From: Aromatoleum diolicum
GTDB lineage: Bacteria; Pseudomonadota; Gammaproteobacteria; Burkholderiales; Rhodocyclaceae
Direction: 5' to 3'
NCBI RefSeq assembly: GCF_012910955.1
Contig: NZ_WTVQ01000002.1
Span: 1-64,000 of the forward strand
DNA: 64,000 bases
Shown here: piece after piece, positions 40,250 through 48,810 of the stretch
How the letters are laid out: each line of letters begins with the position of its first letter
How positions within the stretch are numbered: the stretch's first letter is position 1
The notes under the pieces: generated by a model
What the model was told of the DNA's origin: nothing
The model's input: the letters and a program-made list of their open reading frames with translations, nothing else
The model's database searches: none
Translations under genes and position numbers: made by a program

Positions 40250-42115
40250 ATGGAAGAAGTCGTCGGCAAACTCTGGCATCGCTGGGTCACCCGCACTGCA
40301 ATCGGCAATCACCCGGAGGCGGTGGTCAAGCTCAAGGAGATCGAGCGCACTGCCGGGGTATTTTTCCGGGCGCTCGGCGGCGATTCCGGACTGCGCGTCG
40401 CCGCGGCGACCAATGACGAACACGGCGCACGCCGCAGCCTGCTGGCACGCATCGCCGGCGCCGGCGACCGTGCTGCGCGGGCGCGCATGGACCCGTCCAC
40501 CTTGCGCCTGCCGCCGGAAATCGACCTGTTCCCCGAACGCTCGCTCAACCGCGATCTCTACCTGTGGCTCGCCGCCCTTGCCGCGGCCCACGACGGCATC
40601 GAAGCCGAGGGCTGCGACGAAGCCGCAAAAACCTTCCGCACCAATCAGTTTGCCACCTGCGCCGCGCTGCATGCCTGGCCGGGGCTGGAGCCGCGCTACC
40701 GGCGCCTGGTTGCCGCATACCTGCCGACGCGTCCGCAGCCGGAAAAACTGCCGGCCGCCGAAGCCGAGCGCGAACGTGCCATCCGTCGTGCGCTCGAAGC
40801 ACCGGGGACGGTATTCACCCTGCCCGCCGTTCCCGAGGGCACGCCGCCCGCCCATCCGGTGATGCTGTGGCTCACCGGCTCGCTCTGCTCCGCGGGCAGC
40901 GCAACGCGCCGCAGCGGCGCCGACCCCGAACAGACCGCCGACGGCGGACCGCCCGCGTTCGAGGAAACCGAACGCCGTGCGCACCGCGCCGAACAAGTCG
41001 ACATGCCGCAGGAAAAGAATGGCCTGCTGCTGATGTTCCGTGCGGAAAGTCTGCTCGCAGTCGCGGAGTTCCTGCGCATCAACCGCCCCACCGACGACGA
41101 CCCGGACCCCAACGCCGCCGACGCAGCGCGCGACCTCGACCACCTGTCGCTGACCCAGGACAATGAGCGCGTCGCCTCCAAGGTGCGTTTCGACCTCGAC
41201 CTGCCCTCGGCGGCCGAAGATGACGTCGTGCTCGGCCCCGGCATACCCCTGCCCGAGTGGGACTATCGCAAGGGCATCCTGCTCGAAGACCACGTGCGGC
41301 TGGCGGAACTTGCCGCGCGCGACGCACCCGCCTGCCCGCTGCCGGAAAACCTGCGCCGTACCGCGCGCCGCCTGCACCAGCAGTTCGCCGCCTTGCAACC
41401 GGGGCGTCGCTGGATCAAGGCGCAGGCGGACGGCAGCGAACTGGACCTCGACGCCGTCGTCCGCGCACAAACCGACCGCGCCGTCGGCCGCCATCCTTCT
41501 GACCAGCTTTACCTGTCGCTGGAGAAGCGCGAACGCGATCTGGCCTGCATGGTGCTCGCCGATCTGTCGCTGTCGACCGACAGCTGGGTCTCCAGCGAAG
41601 CGCGCGTCATCGACGTGATCCGCGACACCCTGTTGCTCTTCGGCGAGGCGCTCGGCGCGACCGGTGACCGCTTCGCGCTCGCCGGCTTCTCGTCCGTCAA
41701 GCGCAGCCAGGTGCGCTTCCACCGCCTCAAGGATTTCGGCGACCGCTTCGACGACCGTATCCGTGGCCGCATCGTCGCAATCAAACCGGGCTACTACACG
41801 CGCCTGGGCGCTGCGATCCGCCGCGCGAGCCAGCTGCTCGCGGCCGAACAGGCCAGCCGGCGCATCCTGCTGATCCTCTCCGACGGCAAGCCGAACGACC
41901 TCGATCTCTACGAAGGGCGCTACGGCATCGAAGACACCCGCGTCGCAGTCGGCGAAGCGCGCAAGCAGGGTCTCGTCCCGTTCTGCGTGACGATCGACCG
42001 TGAAGGCGCGGGCTACCTGCCCCATCTGTTCGGCCCGGCCGGCTTCGCGGTGATCCGCAAGCCCGAAGAACTCCCCGCGCGGCTCCCGATGTTCTACGCC
42101 CAACTGACGCGGTGA
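40250..42115 (+). CDS. norD: NorD, von Willebrand factor A-domain activation protein
   Basis: 621 residues from ATG 40250. The N-terminal two thirds are helical and variable, with an Asp/Pro-rich stretch (PTDDDPDPNAADAARD). The C-terminal vWA domain has the MIDAS motif DLSLSTDS (about residue 441), a conserved Thr region and the LLILSDGKPNDLD block. Partner of the NorQ ATPase in NorB activation. Four bases separate it from the downstream Crp/Fnr gene. Confidence 0.93.
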   Translation: MEEVVGKLWHRWVTRTAIGNHPEAVVKLKEIERTAGVFFRALGGDSGLRVAAATNDEHGARRSLLARIAGAGDRAARARMDPSTLRLPPEIDLFPERSLNRDLYLWLAALAAAHDGIEAEGCDEAAKTFRTNQFATCAALHAWPGLEPRYRRLVAAYLPTRPQPEKLPAAEAERERAIRRALEAPGTVFTLPAVPEGTPPAHPVMLWLTGSLCSAGSATRRSGADPEQTADGGPPAFEETERRAHRAEQVDMPQEKNGLLLMFRAESLLAVAEFLRINRPTDDDPDPNAADAARDLDHLSLTQDNERVASKVRFDLDLPSAAEDDVVLGPGIPLPEWDYRKGILLEDHVRLAELAARDAPACPLPENLRRTARRLHQQFAALQPGRRWIKAQADGSELDLDAVVRAQTDRAVGRHPSDQLYLSLEKRERDLACMVLADLSLSTDSWVSSEARVIDVIRDTLLLFGEALGATGDRFALAGFSSVKRSQVRFHRLKDFGDRFDDRIRGRIVAIKPGYYTRLGAAIRRASQLLAAEQASRRILLILSDGKPNDLDLYEGRYGIEDTRVAVGEARKQGLVPFCVTIDREGAGYLPHLFGPAGFAVIRKPEELPARLPMFYAQLTR

Positions 42116-42119
42116 TGAC

Positions 42120-42869
42120 ATGCCGGCCATCGAATGCCTTGAAACGCCCCCCGCAGCCGCAACACCGAAGCCCGAAGCCGAACGGCTGTGCAAGCTCCTC
42201 GCCCACATCCCGCTGCTCGACGGCTTCGACCCCGCCGAACTGGTGCGTTTCGCCCGCGGGGTGCGTGAGCAGAATGTCGACAAGGGCACCGTCCTGTTCC
42301 ACCGCGGCGACCCCTGCCATGGCTTTCACCTGGTGCTGTCCGGCCAGATCAAGCTCGCCTTCACCTCGTCCGAAGGACAGGAGAAAGTCATCGAGATCAT
42401 CCGTCCCGGCCAGAGTTTCGGCGAGGCCGTGATGTTCATGGAAAAGCCCTACGTCGTGATGGCGCAGGCGCTTACCGACTGCAAATTGCTGCATATCGCC
42501 AAGAACGTGGTGTTCGAGGAAATGGACCGCGATCCCTCGTTCTGCCGCAGGATCATCGCCGGCCTGTCGCATCGCCTGCACCACCTGATTGCCGATGTCG
42601 AAACCTATTCGCTGCGATCGGGCCGCGAACGCATCGTCGGCTACCTGCTGCGCGAAGAAGAGATCAGCGGCGAACCCGGCGCCCGCGGCCGTGTCTCGGT
42701 GCGCCTGCCCACCAGCAAGGGCACCATCGCGTCGCGACTCAACCTCACGCAGGAACACTTCTCGCGCATCCTGCACGAGCTTGCCGAAGCCGGGCTGATC
42801 GGCGTCGAAGGCCGCACCATCCACATCCTCGATATCGAAAAACTGCGTACCGCGCAGATGCAGTACTGA
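42120..42869 (+). CDS. Crp/Fnr-family regulator (DNR/NnrR-like)
   Basis: 249 residues: an N-terminal cyclic-nucleotide-binding-like beta-barrel (about 30-145), a dimerisation helix, and a C-terminal winged HTH (STSKGTIASRL context, NLTQEHFSRILHEL) with the E--SR recognition residues of FNR-type proteins that read TTGAT. It lacks the N-terminal Cys cluster of oxygen-sensing FNR, which points to the DNR/NnrR type that senses NO through heme. Encoded directly after norD, it likely activates norCB and norEFQD through the boxes at 34878 and 36948. Confidence 0.87.
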   Translation: MPAIECLETPPAAATPKPEAERLCKLLAHIPLLDGFDPAELVRFARGVREQNVDKGTVLFHRGDPCHGFHLVLSGQIKLAFTSSEGQEKVIEIIRPGQSFGEAVMFMEKPYVVMAQALTDCKLLHIAKNVVFEEMDRDPSFCRRIIAGLSHRLHHLIADVETYSLRSGRERIVGYLLREEEISGEPGARGRVSVRLPTSKGTIASRLNLTQEHFSRILHELAEAGLIGVEGRTIHILDIEKLRTAQMQY

Positions 42870-42977
42870 CCCCGCGCCGGGGCCGGTGTTGCGCCGGAGC
42901 AAACGCGCGCCGAAAAGGCTGGCGAGGCGTGCTGCCGTGCTGAATAATTCAAAAATATTTCAGCGAGCGCGACGACC

Positions 42978-44138
42978 ATGAGCCTCAAAGACAGCTGGCA
43001 GGAATTCGCCGCATCCGCCGCCCGTCAGGCCAGCAATCTCCACATTGCGTCCGTCAACGACAAGGTCCGCGACCTGCACCAACGCATCCATCAGCGACAC
43101 CCCGCAATTGCCCGCATTGCCGTCGCCCTGTACGACCCGGAGATGCGACGGCTCAAGACCTTCGTTGCCAGTAATGATCACGTCACAACGCCGCTGGCCG
43201 GCTATGAATGCACGATCGACGACGTCCCCTCGCTGCTGGCCATCGCCCGGAGCGGCGAAGCGCGCATCCTCAACGATCTCAGCACCATCGCGGGCAGCGA
43301 CACCGTGCATTCGCGCTGGCTGCACCACGAAGGCTTCCTGTCCAGCCTCACCCTGCCGATCCGGCATAACGAACAGCTGCTCGGCTTCCTGTTTTTCGAT
43401 TCGCGCGAACGCGACGTCTTTACTGACCAGGTCGTCGCCGATCTGCTGCTTTCCGGCCATCTCATCGGCATGATCGTCACCCAGGAACTCGCCTCCGTGC
43501 AGATGCTCGTCGGCGGCCTGCGACTCGCGAGCCAGTTCGCCCACGTACGCGACCTTGAAACCGGCGCCCACCTCGACCGCATGGCGCGTTATGCACGACT
43601 TATCGCCCGCGAAATCGGTCCCGCCCACGGCAAGACCGACGACTACGCGGAAAACATCTTCCTGTTCGCCGCGCTTCATGACATTGGCAAAGTCGGCGTT
43701 CCCGACCGCATCCTGCTGAAACCGGGAAAACTCGACGATGCGGAACGCACCGAGATGCGCCAGCATGTCGTCGTCGGACTCAGGATGGCCGATCGCCTGA
43801 TCAGCGACTTCGGTCTCGACACCCTCGCCAACATCGGCATGCTGCGTAACATCGTCATCGCCCATCACGAGCGCATGGACGGCAGCGGCTACCCGCATGG
43901 ACTGGCCGGCGACGCCATCCCGCTCGAGGCGCGCATCGTCGCCACCGCCGACGTCTTCGATGCACTCGCCTGCGCACGCAGCTATAAACCCGCCTGGACG
44001 CTTGCCAACGCCTTCGACGAAATCGAACGGATGAGCGGCGCACAACTCTATGCCCCAACGGTTAAGGCATTGCTGGACTGCAGGCCGGAAGTCGAAGCCA
44101 TCTATCAACGCTTTCAGGATGGCAGTCATACGCTATAA
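42978..44138 (+). CDS. GAF/HD-GYP cyclic-di-GMP phosphodiesterase-like protein
   Basis: 386 residues. A GAF-like sensor (about residues 25-175; HEGFLSSLTLPIRHNEQLLGFLFFDSRE) is followed by an HD-GYP domain (about 185-375): the HD of LHDIGKVGVPDRILLKPGKL, the second His of HHERMDGSGYPHGL with GYP intact, and DVFDAL. These residues support metal-dependent hydrolysis of c-di-GMP. The ligand of the GAF domain is unknown. An A/T-rich patch (about 42940-42960) upstream may be its promoter; placement next to the nor locus hints at a link between NO signalling and c-di-GMP. Confidence 0.87.
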   Translation: MSLKDSWQEFAASAARQASNLHIASVNDKVRDLHQRIHQRHPAIARIAVALYDPEMRRLKTFVASNDHVTTPLAGYECTIDDVPSLLAIARSGEARILNDLSTIAGSDTVHSRWLHHEGFLSSLTLPIRHNEQLLGFLFFDSRERDVFTDQVVADLLLSGHLIGMIVTQELASVQMLVGGLRLASQFAHVRDLETGAHLDRMARYARLIAREIGPAHGKTDDYAENIFLFAALHDIGKVGVPDRILLKPGKLDDAERTEMRQHVVVGLRMADRLISDFGLDTLANIGMLRNIVIAHHERMDGSGYPHGLAGDAIPLEARIVATADVFDALACARSYKPAWTLANAFDEIERMSGAQLYAPTVKALLDCRPEVEAIYQRFQDGSHTL

Positions 44139-44148
44139 TCCGGCCCGC

Positions 44149-44224
44149 GCCGCTTTAGCTCAGTTGGTAGAGCAACCGCCTTGTAAGCGGTAGGTCATCT
44201 GTTCGAGTCAGATAAGCGGCACCA
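44149..44224 (+). tRNA. tRNA-Thr (anticodon TGT)
   Basis: 76 bases. Acceptor arms GCCGCTT and AAGCGGC pair perfectly, D-arm TAGCTCAGTTGGTAGAGCA, anticodon loop CTTGTAA (TGT), T-arm CTGTTCGAGTCAG, encoded CCA at 44222-44224. It starts 10 bases after the HD-GYP stop. Confidence 0.97.
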
Positions 44225-44233
44225 AATTCAGAG

Positions 44234-44264
44234 AAGGGCAGCCCCGGCGGGTTGCCCTTTTTGC
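44234..44264 (+). terminator. Intrinsic terminator after tRNA-Thr
   Basis: GGGCAGCCC and GGGTTGCCC arms with a short loop followed by TTTTT, ten bases past the tRNA. Confidence 0.88.
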
Positions 44265-44355
44265 ATTTCCGGACATCGTGCGCCGATCGTGTCTCCGGCC
44301 GTGGTGCAAAAAAGTAGTCGGCAGGTCATCGGCGTGGCAAGACAGTCCGGCACGG

Positions 44356-44922
44356 TCACGCCCGGCCCCTACTCTCGCCGCGCGTCACCCCGCCCGCAAT
44401 CAGGTGGGCGACGCGGAGCGGCTCCGGAACCAGGCTGTGCTGACGGAGTCCTTGAAGCAAGGACGTCGCGGCTGCGAGGGTAATGCCCGCGCGCTGCACG
44501 AATAGCGGGCCGATGGCTTCGACAGGTCCGGCCGCTTCGATCAGTCGCCACTTGCGTGCGCCGCCGCGGACGTGATCGAGAAGCGCCCGCCGGATCGCAT
44601 CGAAGTCGGGAGGCTGGCGCAGCACGACGAGCACGGGCACACCGAGCGCCGCGTTCAGCGTCGACAGATCGACAACGTTGAAGCCCGCAAACGTGATGCC
44701 CTGCAGCAGCACGGCGTGGATTTGCGGGAAGAAGCGAGAACGCCGGACGATCTGTTCGAGAACGCGTGTCGCATTCGCGCCGTCGCGCCGCAGCTTGCCC
44801 GACAGCACGCCGTCAAGCCGGCCGCCGGCGAATACGGTACCGACGACGAGAACGTCACCACGATGCATGCGGTCGAACGGCGCGTCGTCGAACGCGACGA
44901 CGTGACTTATCCGGTGAGGCAT
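44356..44922 (-). CDS. DUF99 (UPF0215) family protein
   Basis: 188 residues from the ATG at 44922. Family-typical blocks: the N-terminal MPHRISHVVAFDDAPFDR, GDVLVVGTVFAGGRLDGVLSG, AVLLQGITFAGFNVVDL and LGVPVLVVLRQPPD, with a C-terminal Ala/Leu-rich helix. DUF99 proteins are common in archaea and have been proposed to be endonuclease V-related nucleases; the early DD pair could be part of an active site. Bacterial copies are less common. It is divergent, 51 bases apart, from the DUF504 gene, another family I know mainly from archaea. Confidence 0.75.
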   Translation of the reverse strand: MPHRISHVVAFDDAPFDRMHRGDVLVVGTVFAGGRLDGVLSGKLRRDGANATRVLEQIVRRSRFFPQIHAVLLQGITFAGFNVVDLSTLNAALGVPVLVVLRQPPDFDAIRRALLDHVRGGARKWRLIEAAGPVEAIGPLFVQRAGITLAAATSLLQGLRQHSLVPEPLRVAHLIAGGVTRGESRGRA

Positions 44923-44973
44923 CGCGGCGACGGCGCCTGTTCCGCGCGCGAGATGAGGAGAGAGGATCCGGTC

Positions 44974-45228
44974 ATGACGCCCCTGCATGAGTTGCTGAGC
45001 CGCATCCGCTGGGACGCAGAGTTCGGCGCCGCGCATTTCGTGCTCGGCTATTACGACCGCGTCGCACGTCGAATTGTTCGCGTCGACCTACGCGACCTGT
45101 CGGTCGATTTCGAAAACCATTCGATGCTCAACCTCCTTGATGAAGACGGCAATGCCCGGAGTATGCCGATGCACCGCGTCAAGGAGGTGTTCCGCAACGA
45201 CCAGCTGATCTGGCGCCGCGAGCATTGA
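44974..45228 (+). CDS. DUF504 (UPF0248) family protein
   Basis: 84 residues from the ATG at 44974, preceded by GAGGATCCGGTC. IRWDAEFGAAHFVLGYYDRV is the characteristic DUF504 opening, ending with IPLHRV-like MPMHRVKEVFRNDQLIWRR. In eukaryotes and archaea the domain occurs with RNA- or nucleotidyl-related proteins; no activity is assigned to the stand-alone form. Its start codon region shares a 51-base bidirectional spacer with DUF99. The 216 bases downstream contain only a hairpin. Confidence 0.75.
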   Translation: MTPLHELLSRIRWDAEFGAAHFVLGYYDRVARRIVRVDLRDLSVDFENHSMLNLLDEDGNARSMPMHRVKEVFRNDQLIWRREH

Positions 45229-45378
45229 GTCGTGCACGCTTCCGGAAAACGCGGGCGGTCACGATTGGGACTAACGAGTCAATGCTTGGGGAATCCAAAC
45301 GGAATGCGTTTGTACTGAGTCCGAAGGCCGACAGGGACTCGCTGATTTAGCGTGGTTCCCGGAGCGATCCATTCCGGA

Positions 45379-45405
45379 TGAGCGAGGCATGGGCAGCCTC
45401 GCTCA
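45379..45405. terminator. Hairpin with 10-base perfect arms at the end of the phenol operon
   Basis: TGAGCGAGGC and GCCTCGCTCA flank a seven-base loop. There is no T run on either side. It sits 40 bases past the last operon stop (minus strand) and 150 bases past DUF504 (plus strand), so it may act as a bidirectional transcript end. Nothing else is seen in 45229-45444. Confidence 0.4.
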
Positions 45406-45444
45406 CCAAAGCAGCGGCACAAAGTCATGCCCGCCCCCGTTTTG

Positions 45445-46161
45445 TCAGAGCACCTGCGCTTCGCGCTTGGGCATCAGCCTGTCGTCGAAATCGTCCATGC
45501 TGGAAAACCTGAGGGGCTGCAGGCGTTCGACGGTGTTCAGCCGCTGGCGGTAATCGGCCAGGATCTGCGCCCTTCCCTCCGGACTGATGTAGGGAACGTG
45601 GTAGCCGACGAAGGGCGGCAGCAAGTCGAAGCCGCAGTACGCGAGCGTGCCCTGTAGCAGCGGGCGCAGCATGGATTCGATTTCTCCGTGGATCGCGTCC
45701 GGTCCGAACATATGCTCGCGCCCGCCGAGGGTGAAGGTGACCATCGCGCGCTTGCCGCGCATGCCGCCGCGGTCGTAGATGCGCTTGCCGCCGTAGAACA
45801 CGCCCGAGATCATCACGCGATCGATCCAGCCCTTGAGGATCGCCGGTTCCGAGAACCAGTAGATCGGAAAGTTCAGGATCAGCAGGTCGCACCACCGAAC
45901 CTTTTCGATCTCTTCGCGGATGTCATCGGCGATGGTGCCGGCCTCGTAGTTGTGGCGCTGTTCGAGCGCGTACACGAGGTAGTCCGGATTGGCCCGGCTG
46001 CCGAAATCCGCCCCGCTTGCCACCGGATTCCAGTTCATCGCATACAGGTCCGAGACTTTCACCTCGTGCCCGCCGCGTTCGAGCTCCGTGACGGCCGTGT
46101 CCTTCAACGCCGTGTTAAAGGACTGCGGCTCGTTATGGGCGTGGACGATCAGTACGTTCAT
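45445..46161 (-). CDS. Flavodoxin-fold NAD(P)H-dependent oxidoreductase
   Basis: 238 residues from ATG 46161 (a TTG at 46176 is less likely). Residues 1-12 MNVLIVHAHNEP with SFN form the FMN phosphate site; ILNFPIYWFSEPAILKGWIDR and TLGGREHMFGP are hallmarks of the NQO1/MdaB-like quinone reductase branch. Likely reduces quinones, or flavin, with NAD(P)H. It is the last gene of the phenol operon and might detoxify quinones formed from catechols. It starts 37 bases after the ferredoxin gene. Confidence 0.82.
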   Translation of the reverse strand: MNVLIVHAHNEPQSFNTALKDTAVTELERGGHEVKVSDLYAMNWNPVASGADFGSRANPDYLVYALEQRHNYEAGTIADDIREEIEKVRWCDLLILNFPIYWFSEPAILKGWIDRVMISGVFYGGKRIYDRGGMRGKRAMVTFTLGGREHMFGPDAIHGEIESMLRPLLQGTLAYCGFDLLPPFVGYHVPYISPEGRAQILADYRQRLNTVERLQPLRFSSMDDFDDRLMPKREAQVL

Positions 46162-46198
46162 CAGTGCGTTCTCCAATAGGGCGAAGGCCTTGCAGCGT

Positions 46199-46528
46199 TC
46201 AGTGTTCCCTGCGCGTATCGCTGGTGCCGCGACACACGCACTTTTGCATCTTGCCGATCACGCGCAGTGAGATGTCGCTGCGCGGATACACGCGACAGGC
46301 CAGCACGCGACCTTGCGCCTGTTCCACGACGCTCACGTGCTGCCTGCTCATCACCCGGGCCTCGAATTCGCCCGCAGTGACCTCGATCTTGCACACGCCG
46401 CAGCCGCCGCCGCAGCAGCCGGCCGGAATGCCCCGCCGGCCCAGGCGAACCATGCCCGCCAGCAGCGATTCCCCGTCGGCGCAGTCGTAGCGCTCGCCAG
46501 TATCCTCGATCGTGACGGCGAATTTCAT
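46199..46528 (-). CDS. dmpQ: 2Fe-2S ferredoxin for catechol dioxygenase reactivation (DmpQ/XylT-like)
   Basis: 109 residues from ATG 46528, overlapping the tautomerase stop. Plant-type ferredoxin cluster ligands in GIPAGCCGGGCGVCKIEV (about residues 33-50) and LACRVYP (about 77-83). DmpQ/XylT proteins re-reduce the oxidised Fe(III) of catechol 2,3-dioxygenase. In the classical dmp order this gene lies next to dmpB; here it is 12 kb away near the operon end. C-terminal KMQKCVCRGTSD adds two extra Cys. Confidence 0.8.
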   Translation of the reverse strand: MKFAVTIEDTGERYDCADGESLLAGMVRLGRRGIPAGCCGGGCGVCKIEVTAGEFEARVMSRQHVSVVEQAQGRVLACRVYPRSDISLRVIGKMQKCVCRGTSDTRREH

Positions 46529-46950
46529 GTCGCGTTCGCCGCTGCGGCGCGGGCGGCGACTTCCGCCTGCCGCCTCACGCTGCCGGGTTCGCCGCCGATG
46601 GACCAGTTTTCCGGCTGCACCGGGACGATGCCGCCGCGCACCAGTTCGCGCTCGACGCGCAACGTGTCGACGACGATGTCGGTGAAGCCCGCGAGGAGGC
46701 GGTGCCGCTCTTCGACGGGACGGCCTTCCATGACGATGAAGCTGAAGTACGGCGCCCTCCTCGCTTCCACGCTGACGGGCACGCCGGCAACGGCGACGAG
46801 GTCGGGGCGGTAAAGGTGAATGAAGGCGCGCACGCGATCGAGCGGGCAGCGCAGGACTTCGGCGAAGAAGTGGCTCGACTCGACCAGCAGGCGCTCGTGC
46901 TGCTCGGCACTGTACTGGCCCTCGACGAGGTGGAAGTGCAGGATCGGCAT
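46525..46950 (-). CDS. Tautomerase-superfamily protein, about 140 residues
   Basis: 141 residues starting MPILHFHLVEG, so Pro-1 would be exposed after Met removal as in the 4-oxalocrotonate tautomerase superfamily. Length and the Arg-rich middle (VEARRAPYFSFIVMEGRP) resemble the longer cis-CaaD/MSAD branch more than the 62-75 residue 4-OT. The operon already has a normal 4-OT (49718-49945), so this one may act on a different tautomer or on a substituted intermediate. It begins 18 bases after the SDR gene stop and overlaps the ferredoxin gene. Confidence 0.7.
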   Translation of the reverse strand: MPILHFHLVEGQYSAEQHERLLVESSHFFAEVLRCPLDRVRAFIHLYRPDLVAVAGVPVSVEARRAPYFSFIVMEGRPVEERHRLLAGFTDIVVDTLRVERELVRGGIVPVQPENWSIGGEPGSVRRQAEVAARAAAANAT

Positions 46951-46968
46951 TGTCGATCTCCTGGTGAT

Positions 46969-47733
46969 TCAGGGCAGACCGCGACGGCGGCCGGCGTCGA
47001 GCATCAGCGTGGAACCGGTCATCGCATCGGCTTCGGGCGCGAGGAGCAACCCTACCGCCCACGCGACCTGCGCGGGCGTGACCAGCGCGCCGAGCGACGA
47101 TTCGGCACGCATCTCGTCGAGCACCGCGTCGACGGTCGTGCCCCGCAGCGTGGCCCGGTCTGCCGCGACACGATGCAGTCGCGCGGTGTCGGCCGGACCG
47201 GGCGCGATGGTGTGCGCGGTGACGCCCCGCGCGCCGTAGGCGAGGCTCAACTGGCGCATCGCATTGACCAGCGCCGCGTTGGCGACGCCCGCCGCTGCCG
47301 CATACGCGGTCGGCTCCAGCCCGTAATGCCCGGCGATGCCGACCAGACGCGATCCGGGCTGCAATTGCGCATCGACCGCGCGCACAAGGCGCAACATGCC
47401 GCCGACCTTGATGTTGACGGCGTCCGCGAGCGCCCCGGGCGGCGCCGTCAGGATGCCGCCGGCAACGGCGACACCCGGCCCGTGCACGACCATGCGTACG
47501 GGTTTCGTCGCCATCGCGGCGATCGCGTCGATCGCGGTGTCGCCTGCGATGTCGGCGACACAGGCGCGCACGCCGGGGTGACGCGCGGCGAGGTCGCGCA
47601 AGGCGTCCTCGCGTCGCGCGACGGCGACGACACCGAGGCCGGCATCGAGCAGCCGCGCGACGATCGCCCCGCCGAAGTCGCCGGTGGCACCGACGACGAC
47701 GGCGAGCGCGTCACAACGATCGAAGGCTGTCAT
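46969..47733 (-). CDS. Short-chain dehydrogenase/reductase-like protein, active site degenerate
   Basis: 254 residues with the Rossmann start ALAVVVGATGDFGGAIVARLL and the usual length. At the catalytic position the YxxxK motif reads YAAAAGVAN, with Ala in place of Lys, and the preceding Ser region reads GIAGHYG. NAD(P) could still bind, but classical SDR chemistry looks impaired. It lies 9 bases after dmpG in the operon. Possible roles are a non-classical reductase or a binding protein for pathway intermediates. Confidence 0.75.
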   Translation of the reverse strand: MTAFDRCDALAVVVGATGDFGGAIVARLLDAGLGVVAVARREDALRDLAARHPGVRACVADIAGDTAIDAIAAMATKPVRMVVHGPGVAVAGGILTAPPGALADAVNIKVGGMLRLVRAVDAQLQPGSRLVGIAGHYGLEPTAYAAAAGVANAALVNAMRQLSLAYGARGVTAHTIAPGPADTARLHRVAADRATLRGTTVDAVLDEMRAESSLGALVTPAQVAWAVGLLLAPEADAMTGSTLMLDAGRRRGLP

Positions 47734-47742
47734 CGCCCGAAC

Positions 47743-48810
47743 TCAGGCCGCCGCACCCTGCAGCAGGCCGCGCGCCTTCGCCATCGTCATCGCGGTGTCC
47801 TGGATCATGTCTTCCTGGCCGCCGATCATCTTCTGGCGGCCCAGCTCGACCAGGATGTCGCGCGCCGGCACGCCGAAGCGCTCGGCCGCCCGCTTCGCAT
47901 GCAGCAGGAAGGTCGAATACACGCCCGCGTAGCCCAGGGTCAGCGATTCGCGGTCGACGCGGACGATGTGGTCCATCATCGGCACGATGACGTCCTCGGC
48001 GACATCCATCAGCTTGAAGAGATCGACGCCGGTGACGATGCCCATGCGCTCGCACACGGCCGCGAAGACTTCCAGCGGCGTGTTGCCGGCGCCGGCGCCC
48101 AGGCCCGCGACCGAACCGTCGATGCGGCTCGCGCCGGCTTCGATTGCGGCGATCGAGTTCGCAATGCCCATGCCGAGGTTGTGATGGCCGTGGAAGCCGA
48201 TCTCGGTTTCCGGCTTCAGCACCTCCCGCAATGCACCGACGCGCGCCTTCACGTCATCGGGCAGCATGTAGCCGGCCGAGTCGGTGACGTAGATGGTCTG
48301 CGCGCCGTAGGACTCCATCAGCTTGCCCTGCTGCGCAATGCCGGCGGCGTCGTTGAGGTGCGACATCATCAGGAAGCCGGTCGTGTCCATGCCGAGCTTG
48401 CGCGCATAGGCGATGTGCTGCGGCGAGGTGTCGGCCTCGGTGCAGTGCGTCGCCACGTGCACGCTACGCGCGCCGGCGTCGTAGGCGGACTGCAGCTCCT
48501 TCATCGTGCCGAGGCCCGGAATCAGCAGCACCGACACCTTGGCCTGCTTCATCTTCGACGCGACCGCCGAAATGTATTCCTCGTTTGTGGCGAGCGCGAA
48601 GCCGTGCTGCAGCGAGTTGCCGCCGAGGCCCGCGCCGTGCGTGACCTGCACGTAGGGGATACCGGCGTCGTCGAGGGCGGTGGCGACCTTCACCATCTGC
48701 TCGACGCTGATCTGCTCACGCTTGGCGTGCATGCCGTCGCGCAGGCACATGTCGTGCAGGACGACCTTGCGCCCCTTGAGGCTGGAGGAAGTGTTGGACT
48801 GGCTCATCAT
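47743..48810 (-). CDS. dmpG: 4-hydroxy-2-oxovalerate aldolase
   Basis: 355 residues from ATG 48810. HMGL-like TIM barrel: [20 protein letters not shown] near the N-terminus, [28 protein letters not shown] and [10 protein letters not shown]. Cleaves 4-hydroxy-2-oxovalerate to pyruvate and acetaldehyde, channelled to DmpF. Its start overlaps the dmpF stop by 4 bases, as expected for the obligate aldolase-dehydrogenase complex. Confidence 0.96.
   Translation of the reverse strand: MMSQSNTSSSLKGRKVVLHDMCLRDGMHAKREQISVEQMVKVATALDDAGIPYVQVTHGAGLGGNSLQHGFALATNEEYISAVASKMKQAKVSVLLIPGLGTMKELQSAYDAGARSVHVATHCTEADTSPQHIAYARKLGMDTTGFLMMSHLNDAAGIAQQGKLMESYGAQTIYVTDSAGYMLPDDVKARVGALREVLKPETEIGFHGHHNLGMGIANSIAAIEAGASRIDGSVAGLGAGAGNTPLEVFAAVCERMGIVTGVDLFKLMDVAEDVIVPMMDHIVRVDRESLTLGYAGVYSTFLLHAKRAAERFGVPARDILVELGRQKMIGGQEDMIQDTAMTMAKARGLLQGAAA

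Noticed and set aside
44572-44973. 5' extension of the DUF504 frame
   Set aside because: It overlaps the DUF99 gene in antisense and adds no conserved sequence; the ATG at 44974 fits the family start and has a ribosome site.
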